A model generated the notes under the pieces. That model had not been told where the DNA came from. It saw nothing but the letters and a program-made list of their open reading frames with translations, and did not search any database. 55,536 bases of DNA from Comamonadaceae bacterium (lineage in GTDB: Bacteria > Pseudomonadota > Gammaproteobacteria > Burkholderiales > Burkholderiaceae_C), in contig CANBVJ010000016.1 of NCBI GenBank assembly GCA_947372865.1, positions 1 through 55,536 of the forward strand, read 5' to 3'. Shown one piece after another: positions 45,867-55,387 of this stretch (the first letter of the stretch is position 1; the number at the start of each line of letters is the position of its first letter). Position numbers and translations under genes: made by a program.

Positions 45867-45917
45867 GCTCTGTTCAAGTGCCCGGTAACGGGCCACTTGC
45901 GACGCACAGCGACGCAC

Positions 45918-45952
45918 AAGGCAGCGTGGATTCGTTCCTGCTGCCTTTTTTT
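45918..45952 (+). terminator. Rho-independent terminator of the liv operon
   Basis: Arms AAGGCAGC and GCTGCCTT pair perfectly over eight bases with a 14-base loop, and a T7 run follows. It lies 51 bases after the second binding-protein gene. A second hairpin (CAAGTG-CCCG with CGGG-CACTTG) precedes it at 45874-45898. Confidence 0.78.
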
Positions 45953-46008
45953 GCCACAAATTTCTCCATCGTAGTGCGCCACCAGGGTGAGCGCGCTACA
46001 TTTGACCA

Positions 46009-48237
46009 ATGGGCAAACCGCAAAATTCATTTCCGAAGGCCCCGCCGCCGAGCAAGAGCGCGTCTTCCGGCTTTAGTGGGCTGGTCGAGAAACTGGACTA
46101 CCTCTCCGAGGCCGAGGTGGCGCAGGTGCGCCTGGCCTACCGTTTTGCCGACGAGGCGCATTTGGGCCAGTTGCGCAGCAGCGGTGAGCCCTATATCACC
46201 CACCCCGTTGCGGTGGCCTGCCAGTGTGCGGAATGGAAGCTTGACGCCCAGGCGCTGATGGCCGCCTTGATGCACGACGCCATGGAAGACTGCGGTGTCA
46301 CCAAGGTCGAGCTGATCGAAAAATTCGGCTCCCCCGTGGCCGAGCTGGTGGACGGCCTGACCAAGCTCGACAAGCTGTCTTTCAACACCCGCGAAGAAAA
46401 CCAGGCCGAGTCTTTCCGCAAGATGCTGCTGGCCATGGCCCGCGACGTGCGGGTGATTTTGATCAAGCTGGCCGACCGCACCCACAATATGCGCACCATG
46501 GGCGACATGCCGCGCGCCAAGTGGGGCCGTATCGCCCAGGAAACGCTGGACATCTACAGCCCCATCGCCCACCGCCTGGGTCTGAACCAGACCTACCGCG
46601 AGCTGCAAGACCTGGCCTTTCGTCACCTGCTGCCCTGGCGCTACACCGTCTTGTCCAAGGCGGTGGACAAGGCGCGCAGCAGCCGCCGGGATCTGCTGCA
46701 AAAGGTGAAAAAAGAAATGGAAGCCACCTTTGCGGCCCACGGCATGCCGGTGCGCATTGCCGGGCGCGAAAAGTCGCTCTATTCCATTTATCGCAAGATG
46801 CACGACAAACACCTGAGCTTTGCGCAGGTGACCGACGTCTACGGTTTTCGGGTGCTGGTGCCGCAAATCACCGACTGTTACACGGCGCTGGGCCTCTTGC
46901 ACCAGTTGTACAAGCCGGTTCCGGGCAAGTTCAAGGACCACATCGCCATTGCCAAGGTCAACGGCTACCAGTCGCTGCACACCACGCTGGTGGGGCCAGC
47001 CGGCATCAACGTCGAATTCCAGATGCGCACCGAGTCCATGCACCTGGTGGCCGAGTCCGGCGTGGCCGCGCACTGGCTGTACAAGACCAATAACCCGCAG
47101 GACGGAGGCAACGAGCGTCTGGGCACGCAGTGGCTGCAGTCGCTGCTCGACATCCAGGACGAGACACGTGACGCCTCAGAGTTCTGGGAACACGTCAAGG
47201 TCGATCTGTTCCCAGACGCGGTCTATGTGTTCACACCCAAGAGCCAGATCATGGCCATGCCGCGCGGCGCCACGGTGGTGGACTTTGCCTACGCCATCCA
47301 CAGCAATGTGGGCGACCGCACCATGGCCGCCCGCATCAACGGCGAACAGGTGCCGCTGCGCACCACCCTGAAAAATGGTGATGTGGTGGAAGTGGTGACC
47401 GCGCCCGGCGCCACGCCCAACCCGGCCTGGCTGAGTTTTGTGCGCACTGGGCGGGCGCGCTCCAAGATCCGCCACCACCTCAAAACCATGCAGCTCACCG
47501 AGTCCGAAGAACTCGGCAGCAAACTGCTGGCCCAGGCGCTGCGGGCCGAAGGCATCGAGAGCTTTCCCGATCCGCAAACCCACGCGCCGGTCTGGGACAA
47601 GCTGCTGCGCTTTACCGGCAGCAAGACGCGCCAAGAACTGCTCACCGACATTGGCCTGGGCAAACGCATTGCCAACATCGTGGCCAAGCGCCTGGTGATT
47701 TTGCTGGGCGACGTGGGCGAGCGCCCCGACGCCTTGCTGCTCACCCGCGAACGCTTTGGCGCGAGCAACGCCAACGGCATGGGCACGCTCACCCTGGACG
47801 GCAGCGAGAATGCCTCGGTCAAATTTGCGCTGTGCTGCCGCCCCATTCCGGGCGACTCGATTTTGGGCTACCTCGGCCGGGGCGAAGGCCTGGTAGTGCA
47901 CGCCGCCGACTGCCCGGTGGCTAAGCGCCTGCAGCACAAGGACGGCGAACGCTTCATGGGCGTGGAATGGGCCGATGAGCTGACGCGCCCGTTTGAGGTC
48001 GATTTGGCGGTCACCGTGGCCAACGGCAAGGGCGTCATGGCCAAGGTCGCCTCAGCCCTGTCAACCGCCGAGGCCGACATCGTGCACATTGAGATGGCGC
48101 CCGACAGTGCCCAGGACGTCAAGGAGCTGCATTTCGTGATCGCGGTGCGCGACCGGGCCCATCTGGACGCGGTACTGGCCAAACTGCAGCGCTCGCCGGT
48201 AGTGATGCGCGCGCAGCGCAGCAAAAAGGCGGTTTAA
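46009..48237 (+). CDS. spoT: bifunctional (p)ppGpp synthase/hydrolase SpoT
   Basis: This 742-residue protein has an N-terminal HD hydrolase domain with an intact HDAMED motif (H89, D90). The synthetase domain follows (GREKSLYSIYRKM, TDVYGFRVLV, NGYQSLHTTL), then TGS (DLFPDAVYVFTPK), a linker helix domain and ACT at the C-terminus. Both active sites look complete, so it can make and degrade the alarmone. The usual rpoZ neighbour is not upstream. It is convergent with greB. Confidence 0.95.
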   Translation: MGKPQNSFPKAPPPSKSASSGFSGLVEKLDYLSEAEVAQVRLAYRFADEAHLGQLRSSGEPYITHPVAVACQCAEWKLDAQALMAALMHDAMEDCGVTKVELIEKFGSPVAELVDGLTKLDKLSFNTREENQAESFRKMLLAMARDVRVILIKLADRTHNMRTMGDMPRAKWGRIAQETLDIYSPIAHRLGLNQTYRELQDLAFRHLLPWRYTVLSKAVDKARSSRRDLLQKVKKEMEATFAAHGMPVRIAGREKSLYSIYRKMHDKHLSFAQVTDVYGFRVLVPQITDCYTALGLLHQLYKPVPGKFKDHIAIAKVNGYQSLHTTLVGPAGINVEFQMRTESMHLVAESGVAAHWLYKTNNPQDGGNERLGTQWLQSLLDIQDETRDASEFWEHVKVDLFPDAVYVFTPKSQIMAMPRGATVVDFAYAIHSNVGDRTMAARINGEQVPLRTTLKNGDVVEVVTAPGATPNPAWLSFVRTGRARSKIRHHLKTMQLTESEELGSKLLAQALRAEGIESFPDPQTHAPVWDKLLRFTGSKTRQELLTDIGLGKRIANIVAKRLVILLGDVGERPDALLLTRERFGASNANGMGTLTLDGSENASVKFALCCRPIPGDSILGYLGRGEGLVVHAADCPVAKRLQHKDGERFMGVEWADELTRPFEVDLAVTVANGKGVMAKVASALSTAEADIVHIEMAPDSAQDVKELHFVIAVRDRAHLDAVLAKLQRSPVVMRAQRSKKAV

Positions 48238-48254
48238 AGCGGGGGTTGGTGCGG

Positions 48255-48827
48255 TTAGGGCGCAGCGCCCGGGGCTGGCGCCGCCGGGTATTCCACCTTT
48301 AGCACCTCAATCTCGGCCACCCGGTCGGGCATCACCAGGCGCAGCACGTCGCCCTCGCGCGCCTTGAGCAAGGTGCGCGCAATGGGCGAGACCCAGCTCA
48401 CTTCGCCCAGCGCGCTATTGGCCTCGTCAATGCCCACGATTTTGACCGTGCGCTCCTGGTCGGTGTCGTCCACATAGGTGACCGTGGCGCCAAAGAAAAT
48501 CTGGTCGTTGCCAAAGTGCAGGCTGGGTTCGGCGATCACCGCCATCTCCATGCGCTGGGTCAGAAAACGGATGCGCCGGTCGATCTCGCGCAGGCGCTTT
48601 TTGCCGTAAATATAGTCGCCGTTTTCCGAGCGGTCGCCGTTGCTAGCCGCCCAGTGCACGGTGTCCACCACCTTGGGCCGCTCCACGTCAATCAGGCCCA
48701 GAAGTTCGTTGCGCATCGCGGCATAGCCGGTGGGGGTGATGTAGTTTTTGCCACCGGGCGGTAACGCGGGCAACTGCAGCTCATCGTCGTCCGCGTCGTC
48801 GCTTTCCTTGGTAAAGGCCTTGCTCAT
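48255..48827 (-). CDS. greB: transcription elongation factor GreB
   Basis: This 190-residue Gre factor has an N-terminal coiled coil with the acidic tip ASNGDRSENGDYIYGKKRLR. The C-terminal FKBP-like domain follows (FFGATVTYVDDTDQERTVKI, EVSWVSPIARTLL). It rescues backtracked RNA polymerase by stimulating transcript cleavage. It is about 30 residues longer than E. coli GreB, with an acidic DDADDDE head and a Pro/Ala tail. It starts nine bases after the M16 gene and is likely in the same transcript. Confidence 0.93.
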   Translation of the reverse strand: MSKAFTKESDDADDDELQLPALPPGGKNYITPTGYAAMRNELLGLIDVERPKVVDTVHWAASNGDRSENGDYIYGKKRLREIDRRIRFLTQRMEMAVIAEPSLHFGNDQIFFGATVTYVDDTDQERTVKIVGIDEANSALGEVSWVSPIARTLLKAREGDVLRLVMPDRVAEIEVLKVEYPAAPAPGAAP

Positions 48828-48836
48828 GCCGCGCCC

Positions 48837-50156
48837 CTAGTTTGCGCCCAGCACCACCGTGGCCATGCTTTGCGGCTGCAGCGTGCGGGCAAAGGCCTGG
48901 CGGATGTCGCTGGTCGTGACGCGCTGCACTTGCTCCGTCCAAGTCGCCAAATAGTTCAGCGGCAAATCATTCCAGGCGATGTTGGCCACGTTGTCGAGCA
49001 GCTTGCGGTTGGTGTCAATGCGCAGTGCAAAGCCGCCAATCAGGTTGGCCTTGGCCGCTTGCAGCTCTTTCTCGGTGGGGCCGTCGGCCACAAACCGCTG
49101 CAACTCGGCACGCAGAATATCCAGGGCCTGCTGCGCCTGGTCGGGCCGGGTTTGCAGGCTGATGGTGAAAGCGCCCGCGTGCAGGCCCGGCGCAAAGCTG
49201 CTGTAAATGCCGTAGGTCAGGCCGCGCTTTTCGCGCACTTCTTCGGTCAGCCGCGCAGTAAAGCCGCCCCCGCCCAAAATATGGTTGCCCACCAGCAGCG
49301 CAAAGTAGTCGGGCGAGTCGCGCTTGATGCCGGGCTGCCCGACCAACACGTGGGCCTGCGCCGATTCAAAAGCAATGCGCTGCTCGGACGGGCCCGCCAG
49401 CGGCTGCACTTCATCCACCGGTGCCAGTGCCGGGCAGTTGCCCTGGGGCAGGCGCGACAGCAAAGTGGCTACCAACGCATCGGCCCGCGCCCGGTCTACG
49501 GCGCCCACCATGCTGATGCGCGCATAACAAGCGCGCACCGCCTGCGCGTGCAAGGCCTGCATGTCGGCGCTGCTGATGTTGCGCAAATCGGCTTCGGTGG
49601 TTTCGCGGCCATAGGGGTGGCTGCCGTACACCGCTTTGCCAAAGGCGCGCGCGGCCACCGTGGCCGGCCGGGTGTTGGCCTCTTTGATGCTGGCAATCAT
49701 CTTGGGCCGGTCGCGCTGCCAGAGCTTGTCGGGAAACGCCGGTTCGCCCAACTGGCGCGCGGCCAGGGCGCTGGCCTGGGCCAGCACGTCGGGGTAGCTC
49801 AGGCTGCGCAGCGCAAAGGTCAGGCGGTCGCTGCCCGCGCTGGCCGAAAAAGACGCGCCCAGATCGGCCCAAGCCTCGCCCAAGGCGTTTTCGTCGAGCG
49901 CGCTCTGGCCCGCCGCCGCTTTGACACCATTGCGCGCAGCCGACGCCATCACCCCGGCCAGCCCGGTTTTTCCCACCGGGCTGCGCCGCTCGCCTGCATC
50001 GAAGTCGAGCTGCACATCCAGCATCGGGATCCCCGGGCTTTGCACCAGGTAGACCTGGGCGCCACTGGCGTGCGTCCAATGCTCTATGGGCAAGGCAGCC
50101 CAAGCGGCAGGGCCCAGCAGCAAGGCGAGGGAAAAAATACGCGTTTTAAGGTGCAT
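48837..50156 (-). CDS. M16-family protein lacking the zinc motif
   Basis: This 439-residue periplasmic protein has a signal peptide (MHLKTRIFSLALLLGPAAWA). It has the M16 fold, including GGGGFTARLTEEVREKRGLT with YGIYSSF directly after. At the place of HxxEH it has GKTGLAGVMASAARNG, so it should be catalytically inactive. Such inactive halves pair with an active M16 subunit, here the gene 17 bases upstream. ATG 50156 is chosen for the signal peptide. Confidence 0.9.
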   Translation of the reverse strand: MHLKTRIFSLALLLGPAAWAALPIEHWTHASGAQVYLVQSPGIPMLDVQLDFDAGERRSPVGKTGLAGVMASAARNGVKAAAGQSALDENALGEAWADLGASFSASAGSDRLTFALRSLSYPDVLAQASALAARQLGEPAFPDKLWQRDRPKMIASIKEANTRPATVAARAFGKAVYGSHPYGRETTEADLRNISSADMQALHAQAVRACYARISMVGAVDRARADALVATLLSRLPQGNCPALAPVDEVQPLAGPSEQRIAFESAQAHVLVGQPGIKRDSPDYFALLVGNHILGGGGFTARLTEEVREKRGLTYGIYSSFAPGLHAGAFTISLQTRPDQAQQALDILRAELQRFVADGPTEKELQAAKANLIGGFALRIDTNRKLLDNVANIAWNDLPLNYLATWTEQVQRVTTSDIRQAFARTLQPQSMATVVLGAN

Positions 50157-50173
50157 GGTGTGTGCGTACCAGT

Positions 50174-51637
50174 TCAATGCCGGGCACCGGGCGATGGCGT
50201 GCGCGGTATGCGCTTCATGCCCAGCGGCTGGGGCAGCAAGATGGCCACGGTGAGTTCGTCGTCGCCAAAATAGCGCGCCGCCACCGCTTGCACCTGCGCC
50301 GGAGTCACGCTGCGCAAGCGCTCCAGCATGTCAGCCTCAAAACCCAGGGGCAGGCCCATGGTCCAGTTGGCGCCCAGCATGCGTGCCTGGTTGAAGACGC
50401 TGTCTTGCTGGTAGACCTCGCTGGCGGTCCACTGGTTCACCACGCGCTTGAGTTCTGCGGCGCTAATGCCCTCATCGGCCACGCGCCTGAGTTGCGCGCG
50501 CAAGGCTGCCTCTAATGCCGCGCTGCTCTTGCCGCTGGCGGGCACGCCCGACACCATAAAGGTCACCGGCCCGCGCGCCGTGGCGCCGTAGTGCGCACCC
50601 GCGCTGTCGGCCACATGGTCGTCGGATTGGGTCAGGGCGCGGTCCAGGCGGGCACCCTCGTAGCCGTCGAGTACCGCCGACAAGACGGTCAGCGCCAATG
50701 CGTCCTGCGCTTGCGCGTCCCACAAATCCGTGCCAGGTGCGCCGGCCCGGATGCCCGGCACCTTGAAGGCCAGCGCCACATAGGCCTGTTCGGCCGGCGC
50801 CTTGAAGTCGAGCCGGCGCAGGCCGTTTTGCACAGGTTCGCTGCGCGGCTTGCGCTCCGGCAGTGGCGCGCTGGCGATGCCGCCATAGTATTTTTCGGCC
50901 AGCGCTAACACCGCCTGCGACTCCACATCACCCGCCACCACAACCGCCGCGTTGACCGGCGTGTACCAGCGGCGGTAAAAGGCGCGCGCATCCTCGGGCA
51001 CCATGGATTCCAGGTCGCTCATCCAGCCCACCACCGGGCGGCGGTAGGGCGAGGCCTGGTAGGTGGTGGCGGTCATGGCCTCGAACAATCGGGCGTGCGG
51101 GTTGTCTTCGGTGCGCAGGCGGCGCTCTTCCTTGACCACTTCGAGTTCCTTGCGAAAGTCCTCATCGCTCCACTGGTTGTGGGCAAAACGGTCTGCCTCC
51201 AGTTGCATCACGTCCGCCAGGCGCGTGGCCGGAATTTGCTGGTAGAAGCCGGTGTAATCCTTGTTGGTAAAGGCGTTTTCGCGCCCGCCCAAGGCCGCCA
51301 CCCGGCGTGAAAAGTCCCCCGCCTTGACGGTGGGCGTGCCCTTGAACAGCATGTGTTCCAGCACATGGGCCACGCCCGAGGTGCCGTCCACCTCGTCCAT
51401 CGAGCCCACACGCACCCAGAGCATGTGCACCGCCGTAGGGGCGCGGTGGTCGGGCTTGACGATCAGCGTCATGCCGTTGCGCAAGGTGAATTGCTGGGTC
51501 GGGTCAGATGCCGCCCCGACCGCTGGGCCGAACAGACCCGTTGCCACCAAGGCAGCGCACGCGCGTCCGGCAAACCGCGGGCGTAGGGCGGTAAAAATCA
51601 ATTCGAATACGACCAGGATCGGAGTGAGGTGTTTCAT
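50174..51637 (-). CDS. active M16 zinc metallopeptidase
   Basis: This 487-residue protein has an N-terminal hydrophobic leader, then the inverted zinc motif HVLEH (in SGVAHVLEHMLFKGTP) and the third ligand Glu about 77 residues later (KELEVVKEERRLRTEDN). It forms a peptidase pair with the following inactive subunit. The start is ATG 51637; an ATG at 51649 adds four residues. It diverges from ftsY with only 28 bases between starts, so the promoters overlap. Confidence 0.92.
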   Translation of the reverse strand: MKHLTPILVVFELIFTALRPRFAGRACAALVATGLFGPAVGAASDPTQQFTLRNGMTLIVKPDHRAPTAVHMLWVRVGSMDEVDGTSGVAHVLEHMLFKGTPTVKAGDFSRRVAALGGRENAFTNKDYTGFYQQIPATRLADVMQLEADRFAHNQWSDEDFRKELEVVKEERRLRTEDNPHARLFEAMTATTYQASPYRRPVVGWMSDLESMVPEDARAFYRRWYTPVNAAVVVAGDVESQAVLALAEKYYGGIASAPLPERKPRSEPVQNGLRRLDFKAPAEQAYVALAFKVPGIRAGAPGTDLWDAQAQDALALTVLSAVLDGYEGARLDRALTQSDDHVADSAGAHYGATARGPVTFMVSGVPASGKSSAALEAALRAQLRRVADEGISAAELKRVVNQWTASEVYQQDSVFNQARMLGANWTMGLPLGFEADMLERLRSVTPAQVQAVAARYFGDDELTVAILLPQPLGMKRIPRTPSPGARH

Positions 51638-51665
51638 AGAATGGTGCATTCTAAGAACGCACACC

Positions 51666-52700
51666 ATGTTCAGCTTTTTCAAAAAAAACCCCCCTGTTGA
51701 AACGCCTGCCACGCCCAAGGTCCAGACCTCAACGCCCTTTGCAGCGGAGCCCGCCAGCACCAGCGTGAACCCGGCGGCGCCCGCTGGGCGCCAGAGCTGG
51801 CTGACCCGCCTGAAAGCGGGCCTGGGCAAGACCGCAGCGGGCATTTCATCCGTGTTTGGCGGCACGCGCATTGACGAGGCGCTGTTCGAAGACCTGGAAA
51901 GCGCGCTGCTCATGGCCGACGCGGGTGTGGCAGCCACCGAAACCCTGATTGCCGACCTGCGCCGCAAGGCCAAAGACACCAAGGCCGAAACCCCGGCGCA
52001 GCTCAAAGCCCTGCTTGTTGACGGTCTGACCCAGCTGCTCGCGCCGCTTGAAAAATCACTCATGCTCGGCCCGCAACTGCCCACGGTCATCATGGTCGCC
52101 GGGGTCAACGGCGCGGGCAAGACCACCTCGATTGGCAAACTCACCCACCGCCTGGCCGACGAAGGCGCCACCGTGCTGCTGGCCGCTGCCGACACCTTCC
52201 GCGCGGCCGCACGCGAGCAGCTCACCGTGTGGGCCGAGCGCAACACGGTAGAAATCGTCAGCCAAGAAGGCGGCGACCCGGCCGCTGTGAGCTATGACGC
52301 CGTCTGCGCCGGCAAGGCGCGCAAAAAAGACGTGGTGCTGATCGACACCGCCGGGCGCTTGCCCACGCAGTTGCACCTGATGGAAGAGCTCAAAAAGATG
52401 AAGCGGGTGGTTCAAAAGGCCGGCGAAGCCTCTGGGCTGGACGCTTGCCCGCAAGAGGTGCTACTGGTGATTGACGGCAACACTGGCCAAAACGCCTTGG
52501 CCCAGGTGCGCGCCTTTGACGACGCGCTGGGGCTGACGGGCCTCATCATCACCAAACTCGATGGCACGGCCAAAGGCGGCGTGCTCGCTGCGATTGCGCG
52601 CGAGCGGCCGGTGCCGGTCTACTTTATTGGGGTGGGCGAAAAATTGGAGGAACTTGAAACCTTCAACGCCCGCGAGTTCGCCCAAGCGCTGCTGGAATGA
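51666..52700 (+). CDS. ftsY: signal recognition particle receptor FtsY
   Basis: This 344-residue SRP GTPase has a short N-terminal acidic/Pro/Ala region, the N domain (RLKAGLGKTAAGI) and the G domain. The G domain shows GVNGAGKTTSIGKL (G1), AADTFRAAAREQL, VLIDTAGRLPTQ (G3), ITKLDGTAKGG (G4) and the GVGEKLEELETF end. It docks ribosome-SRP complexes at the inner membrane. Its TGA overlaps the next gene by four bases. Confidence 0.96.
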   Translation: MFSFFKKNPPVETPATPKVQTSTPFAAEPASTSVNPAAPAGRQSWLTRLKAGLGKTAAGISSVFGGTRIDEALFEDLESALLMADAGVAATETLIADLRRKAKDTKAETPAQLKALLVDGLTQLLAPLEKSLMLGPQLPTVIMVAGVNGAGKTTSIGKLTHRLADEGATVLLAAADTFRAAAREQLTVWAERNTVEIVSQEGGDPAAVSYDAVCAGKARKKDVVLIDTAGRLPTQLHLMEELKKMKRVVQKAGEASGLDACPQEVLLVIDGNTGQNALAQVRAFDDALGLTGLIITKLDGTAKGGVLAAIARERPVPVYFIGVGEKLEELETFNAREFAQALLE

Positions 52701-53953
52701 AACACCGCGCCAGCCGCAGTGCCGGTGCTTCAGGCGCAGCACCGACGCGCCGTATGGCGCTAGGCTGGCTGGCGGCTGCGGGCAGCGCTGCCAGCGGCGT
52801 GCTCCCGACGTCCGTCCAAGCGGACACCGCCGCCTGGACCCGGATCTTGGAACAAGCCCGGGGACAGACGGTTTACTTCAACGCCTGGGGCGGCGCGCCT
52901 ACCATCAACGCCTATATCCAGTGGACGGGCGATCAGGTTTTCCAGCGTTATGGCATTCGACTGGTGCACGTCAAAGTCAGCGACGCCGCCGATGTCGTGA
53001 AGCGTGTGCGCAATGAAACAGCCGCCTCCAAGCGCGACGGCAGCGTTGACCTGGTTTGGATCAATGGCGAGAACTTTCTGACAATGAAGCGCGAAGGCCT
53101 GCTTTTCGGCCCCTTTGCAGAACAGTTGTCATCTTTTGCCTACGTAGACACCCTGGGCAAACCCACCACCCGGCTTGACTTTGCCGAACCCGTGGACGGC
53201 ATGGAAGCGCCTTGGGGCATGGCGCAACTCACCTTTATGGCCGATGCCCAACGCGTGCCACAGCCTCCGCGTGACCTTGCGGCTTGGCTGGCATTCGCCG
53301 CCCAGAACCCGGGCCGTACCAGCTATCCGCAGCCGCCCGATTTCCACGGCACCACCTTTCTCAAACAAATGCTTCTGGATTTAACGCCGAAGTCCGAACA
53401 CGGAGTTTTTTACCAAGCGGTGACGGTAGACCGATTTGCTCGGATGAGCGTCCCCCTGTGGCGTACCCTGGACGCCCTGCATCCGCAACTATGGCGCAAG
53501 GGCAAACAATTCCCCAGCAGCGCCGCTGCAATGAGGCAAATGATGGCCGACGGCGAGTTGCTGATGGCCCTGACCTTCAACCCCAACGAAGCCGCCAACG
53601 AGATCGCTGCCCACCGGCTCGCACCCAGCACCATGAGCTTCCAGTTCATCGGCGGCACCATTGGTAACACCCATTTTTTAGCCATCCCCATCAATGCCCG
53701 CGCCAGCGCCGGAGCGCAGGTGGTGGCCAACTTTCTTCTCAGCCCGCAGGCCCAGGCGCGCAAAGCCGACGTCGCCGTCTGGGGCGACCCCACCGTGCTC
53801 GATGTACAGCGCTTGCCCGTCGCAGAGCAAGTGTTCTTTCAGGCCAAACCGCAAGCGGGCGCACTTGCACAAAGCGCGCCCGCGCTGCCAGAACCGCACG
53901 GATCCTGGGTGCAACCACTGGAACAGGAGTGGACACGCCGCTACGGGGTATAA
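52697..53953 (+). CDS. YnjB-like ABC substrate-binding protein
   Basis: This 418-residue protein has a Tat-like leader (TRRMALGWLAAAGSAASG, twin Arg). The segments ARGQTVYFNAWGGAPTINAY, VKVSDAADVVKRVRNE and VDLVWINGENFLTMK match the YnjB family, solute-binding proteins of unknown ligand. In other genomes ynjB sits with a permease (ynjC) and an ATPase (ynjD); neither is here, so it is orphaned. The start overlaps the end of ftsY as ATGA. The ligand is unknown. Confidence 0.85.
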   Translation: MKHRASRSAGASGAAPTRRMALGWLAAAGSAASGVLPTSVQADTAAWTRILEQARGQTVYFNAWGGAPTINAYIQWTGDQVFQRYGIRLVHVKVSDAADVVKRVRNETAASKRDGSVDLVWINGENFLTMKREGLLFGPFAEQLSSFAYVDTLGKPTTRLDFAEPVDGMEAPWGMAQLTFMADAQRVPQPPRDLAAWLAFAAQNPGRTSYPQPPDFHGTTFLKQMLLDLTPKSEHGVFYQAVTVDRFARMSVPLWRTLDALHPQLWRKGKQFPSSAAAMRQMMADGELLMALTFNPNEAANEIAAHRLAPSTMSFQFIGGTIGNTHFLAIPINARASAGAQVVANFLLSPQAQARKADVAVWGDPTVLDVQRLPVAEQVFFQAKPQAGALAQSAPALPEPHGSWVQPLEQEWTRRYGV

Positions 53954-53976
53954 AGCGACAAACTACAGGAGACTCC

Positions 53977-54960
53977 ATGAACAAGGCCCTTAAGGTCCTG
54001 GCACCCTTGCCACTAGTCGGATTGGCGTATCTTTTTTTGTGGCCGGTACCAATTGCGCCCGTGGCCTGGGTTGCACCGGTGGCACCCGGTTATGTAGGCG
54101 CCCATGCTGTAAACCAGAAACTATCTGGTCTACAACGCATCGATCTGCACGGTGAAGTCGGCCCCGAACACATTGCGTTCGGCCCAGACGGCAAGCTTTA
54201 CACCACGGTAGCCAGCGGCAACATCCTGCGCATGAACGCAGACGGCAGTGGACAAGAGGTTTTCGCCAACACCACAGGTCGCGTGCTAGGCTTCGCGTTT
54301 GATTCGCAAGGCAACCTGATAGCGGCAGATGCCGTCAAAGGCTTGCTTTCCATCAGCCCGGATCGAAAAGTTAGCGTTCTCACGGACCATGTTAATGGTG
54401 ACCCTATCCGCTACGCTGACGCTGTGGTCGTAGCCAAGACCGGCAAGATGTATTTCAGCGACGCGTCGACCCGCTTCGCGCCCAAAGACTGGGGTGGCAC
54501 TTTTGAGGCCAGTATTCTGGATGTATTGGAGCAGTCCAGCACCGGTCGCGTGCTCGAATTTGATCCGGCAAGCAAAGTCACTCGCGTCGTCGCCCGTGGC
54601 CTGAGCTTTGCCAACGGGGTCGCACTCAGCCAGGACGAAGTCCATATTTTCGTGAACGAAACGGGAAAATACCGGGTTTGGAAAATCGCTGTTGCGGCGC
54701 AAAACGTCCAGGTTTCTGCCGACTCACCCTCTAACGATGCCAAAGTGTTGTTCGATAACCTGCCCGGCTACCCGGACAACCTGATGCGCGGACGCGATGG
54801 CAAGATCTGGCTCGGTTTTGCCAAGCCCCGCAACAGCACCATCGACAACTTCGCCGGGAAGCCGTGGTTGCGTTCGCTCACTCTGCGCCTGCCACGTGCC
54901 ATGTGGCCCATTCCTAAAGCCTATGGCCACGTGATGGCATTCACTGTTGGCGCCGATTGA
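53977..54960 (+). CDS. SMP-30/strictosidine-synthase-like lactonase, probably truncated
   Basis: This 327-residue beta-propeller protein has one N-terminal membrane anchor (LAPLPLVGLAYLFLWPVPIA). Propeller strands follow: GPEHIAFGPDGKLYT, DAVVVAKTGKMYFSDAS, GLSFANGVALSQDEVHIFVN and PGYPDNLMRGRDGKIWLGF, typical of the APMAP/strictosidine-synthase-like family. It ends at YGHVMAFTVGAD; relatives normally continue some 30-40 residues through the last propeller blade. Directly at the stop a ~24-base tandem repeat begins, so the end may have been lost. GC is lower than in ftsY. Confidence 0.8.
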   Translation: MNKALKVLAPLPLVGLAYLFLWPVPIAPVAWVAPVAPGYVGAHAVNQKLSGLQRIDLHGEVGPEHIAFGPDGKLYTTVASGNILRMNADGSGQEVFANTTGRVLGFAFDSQGNLIAADAVKGLLSISPDRKVSVLTDHVNGDPIRYADAVVVAKTGKMYFSDASTRFAPKDWGGTFEASILDVLEQSSTGRVLEFDPASKVTRVVARGLSFANGVALSQDEVHIFVNETGKYRVWKIAVAAQNVQVSADSPSNDAKVLFDNLPGYPDNLMRGRDGKIWLGFAKPRNSTIDNFAGKPWLRSLTLRLPRAMWPIPKAYGHVMAFTVGAD

Positions 54961-54995
54961 ATCTTGACAGTGAGTGCCGATCCAATTTTGATAGG
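54952..54995. repeat. imperfect tandem repeat at the end of the lactonase gene
   Basis: GCCGATTGAATCTTGACAG and GCCGATCCAATTTTGATAG are spaced 24 bases apart and agree at most positions. The second unit resembles the end-proximal repeats of IS21-type elements as I remember them. No transposase is adjacent. It may be the scar of a lost insertion. Confidence 0.4.
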
Positions 54996-55045
54996 GGGCT
55001 TGGGATTACCAACAAACCCTAAAAACACGTGATAAATTTTTGACC

Positions 55046-55078
55046 AAAAAAAACGCCCCATCAGCTGATGGGGCGTTT
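55046..55078 (-). terminator. terminator of the rRNA operon
   Basis: A perfect 28-base palindrome at 55051-55078 has arms AAACGCCCCATCAG and CTGATGGGGCGTTT. On the minus strand it is followed by a U8 run. It lies 13 bases downstream of the 5S gene, so it ends the rRNA transcript. Confidence 0.93.
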
Positions 55079-55090
55079 TCTGGTTGAATA

Positions 55091-55205
55091 GCCTGACGAT
55101 GACCTACTTTCACACGGGTATCCGCACTATCATCGGCGCAGAGTCGTTTCACTGTCCTGTTCGGGATGGGAAGGAGTGGTACCAACTCGCTATGGTCGTC
55201 AGGCA
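55091..55205 (-). rRNA. rrf: 5S ribosomal RNA
   Basis: The minus strand reads TGCCTGACGACCATAGCGAG and ends in GTAGGTCATCGTCAGGC. The 5' and 3' ends pair as the terminal helix, and the internal CCATCCCGAACAGG segment is a universal 5S landmark. Ends are set by the helix and could be off by one or two bases. The spacer to 23S has no tRNA. Confidence 0.95.
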
Positions 55206-55387
55206 TAACTTTTTGTCATCTTGGATCGGTCACTGGTGACCTGGTCAAGACAACCAATTTATAGAGCTAATCAGCTTTTTCGATTTCTCGACCTGCACAG
55301 CTCTCACTGTACAGGAATTTTGAATGCGTCAACTTGGCATAACTTCCTTGATTTCGCTCTTGGCACTTGCGTGCCTTTACGTATATC

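Noticed and set aside
48837..51637. The M16 protein without HxxEH as a decayed pseudogene
   Set aside because: The frame is full length with signal peptide and conserved M16 segments; inactive partner subunits are normal for paired M16 peptidases.
55206..55387. tRNA or further RNA gene between 5S and 23S
   Set aside because: The spacer shows no cloverleaf or CCA-type end; it is ordinary 23S-5S spacer.
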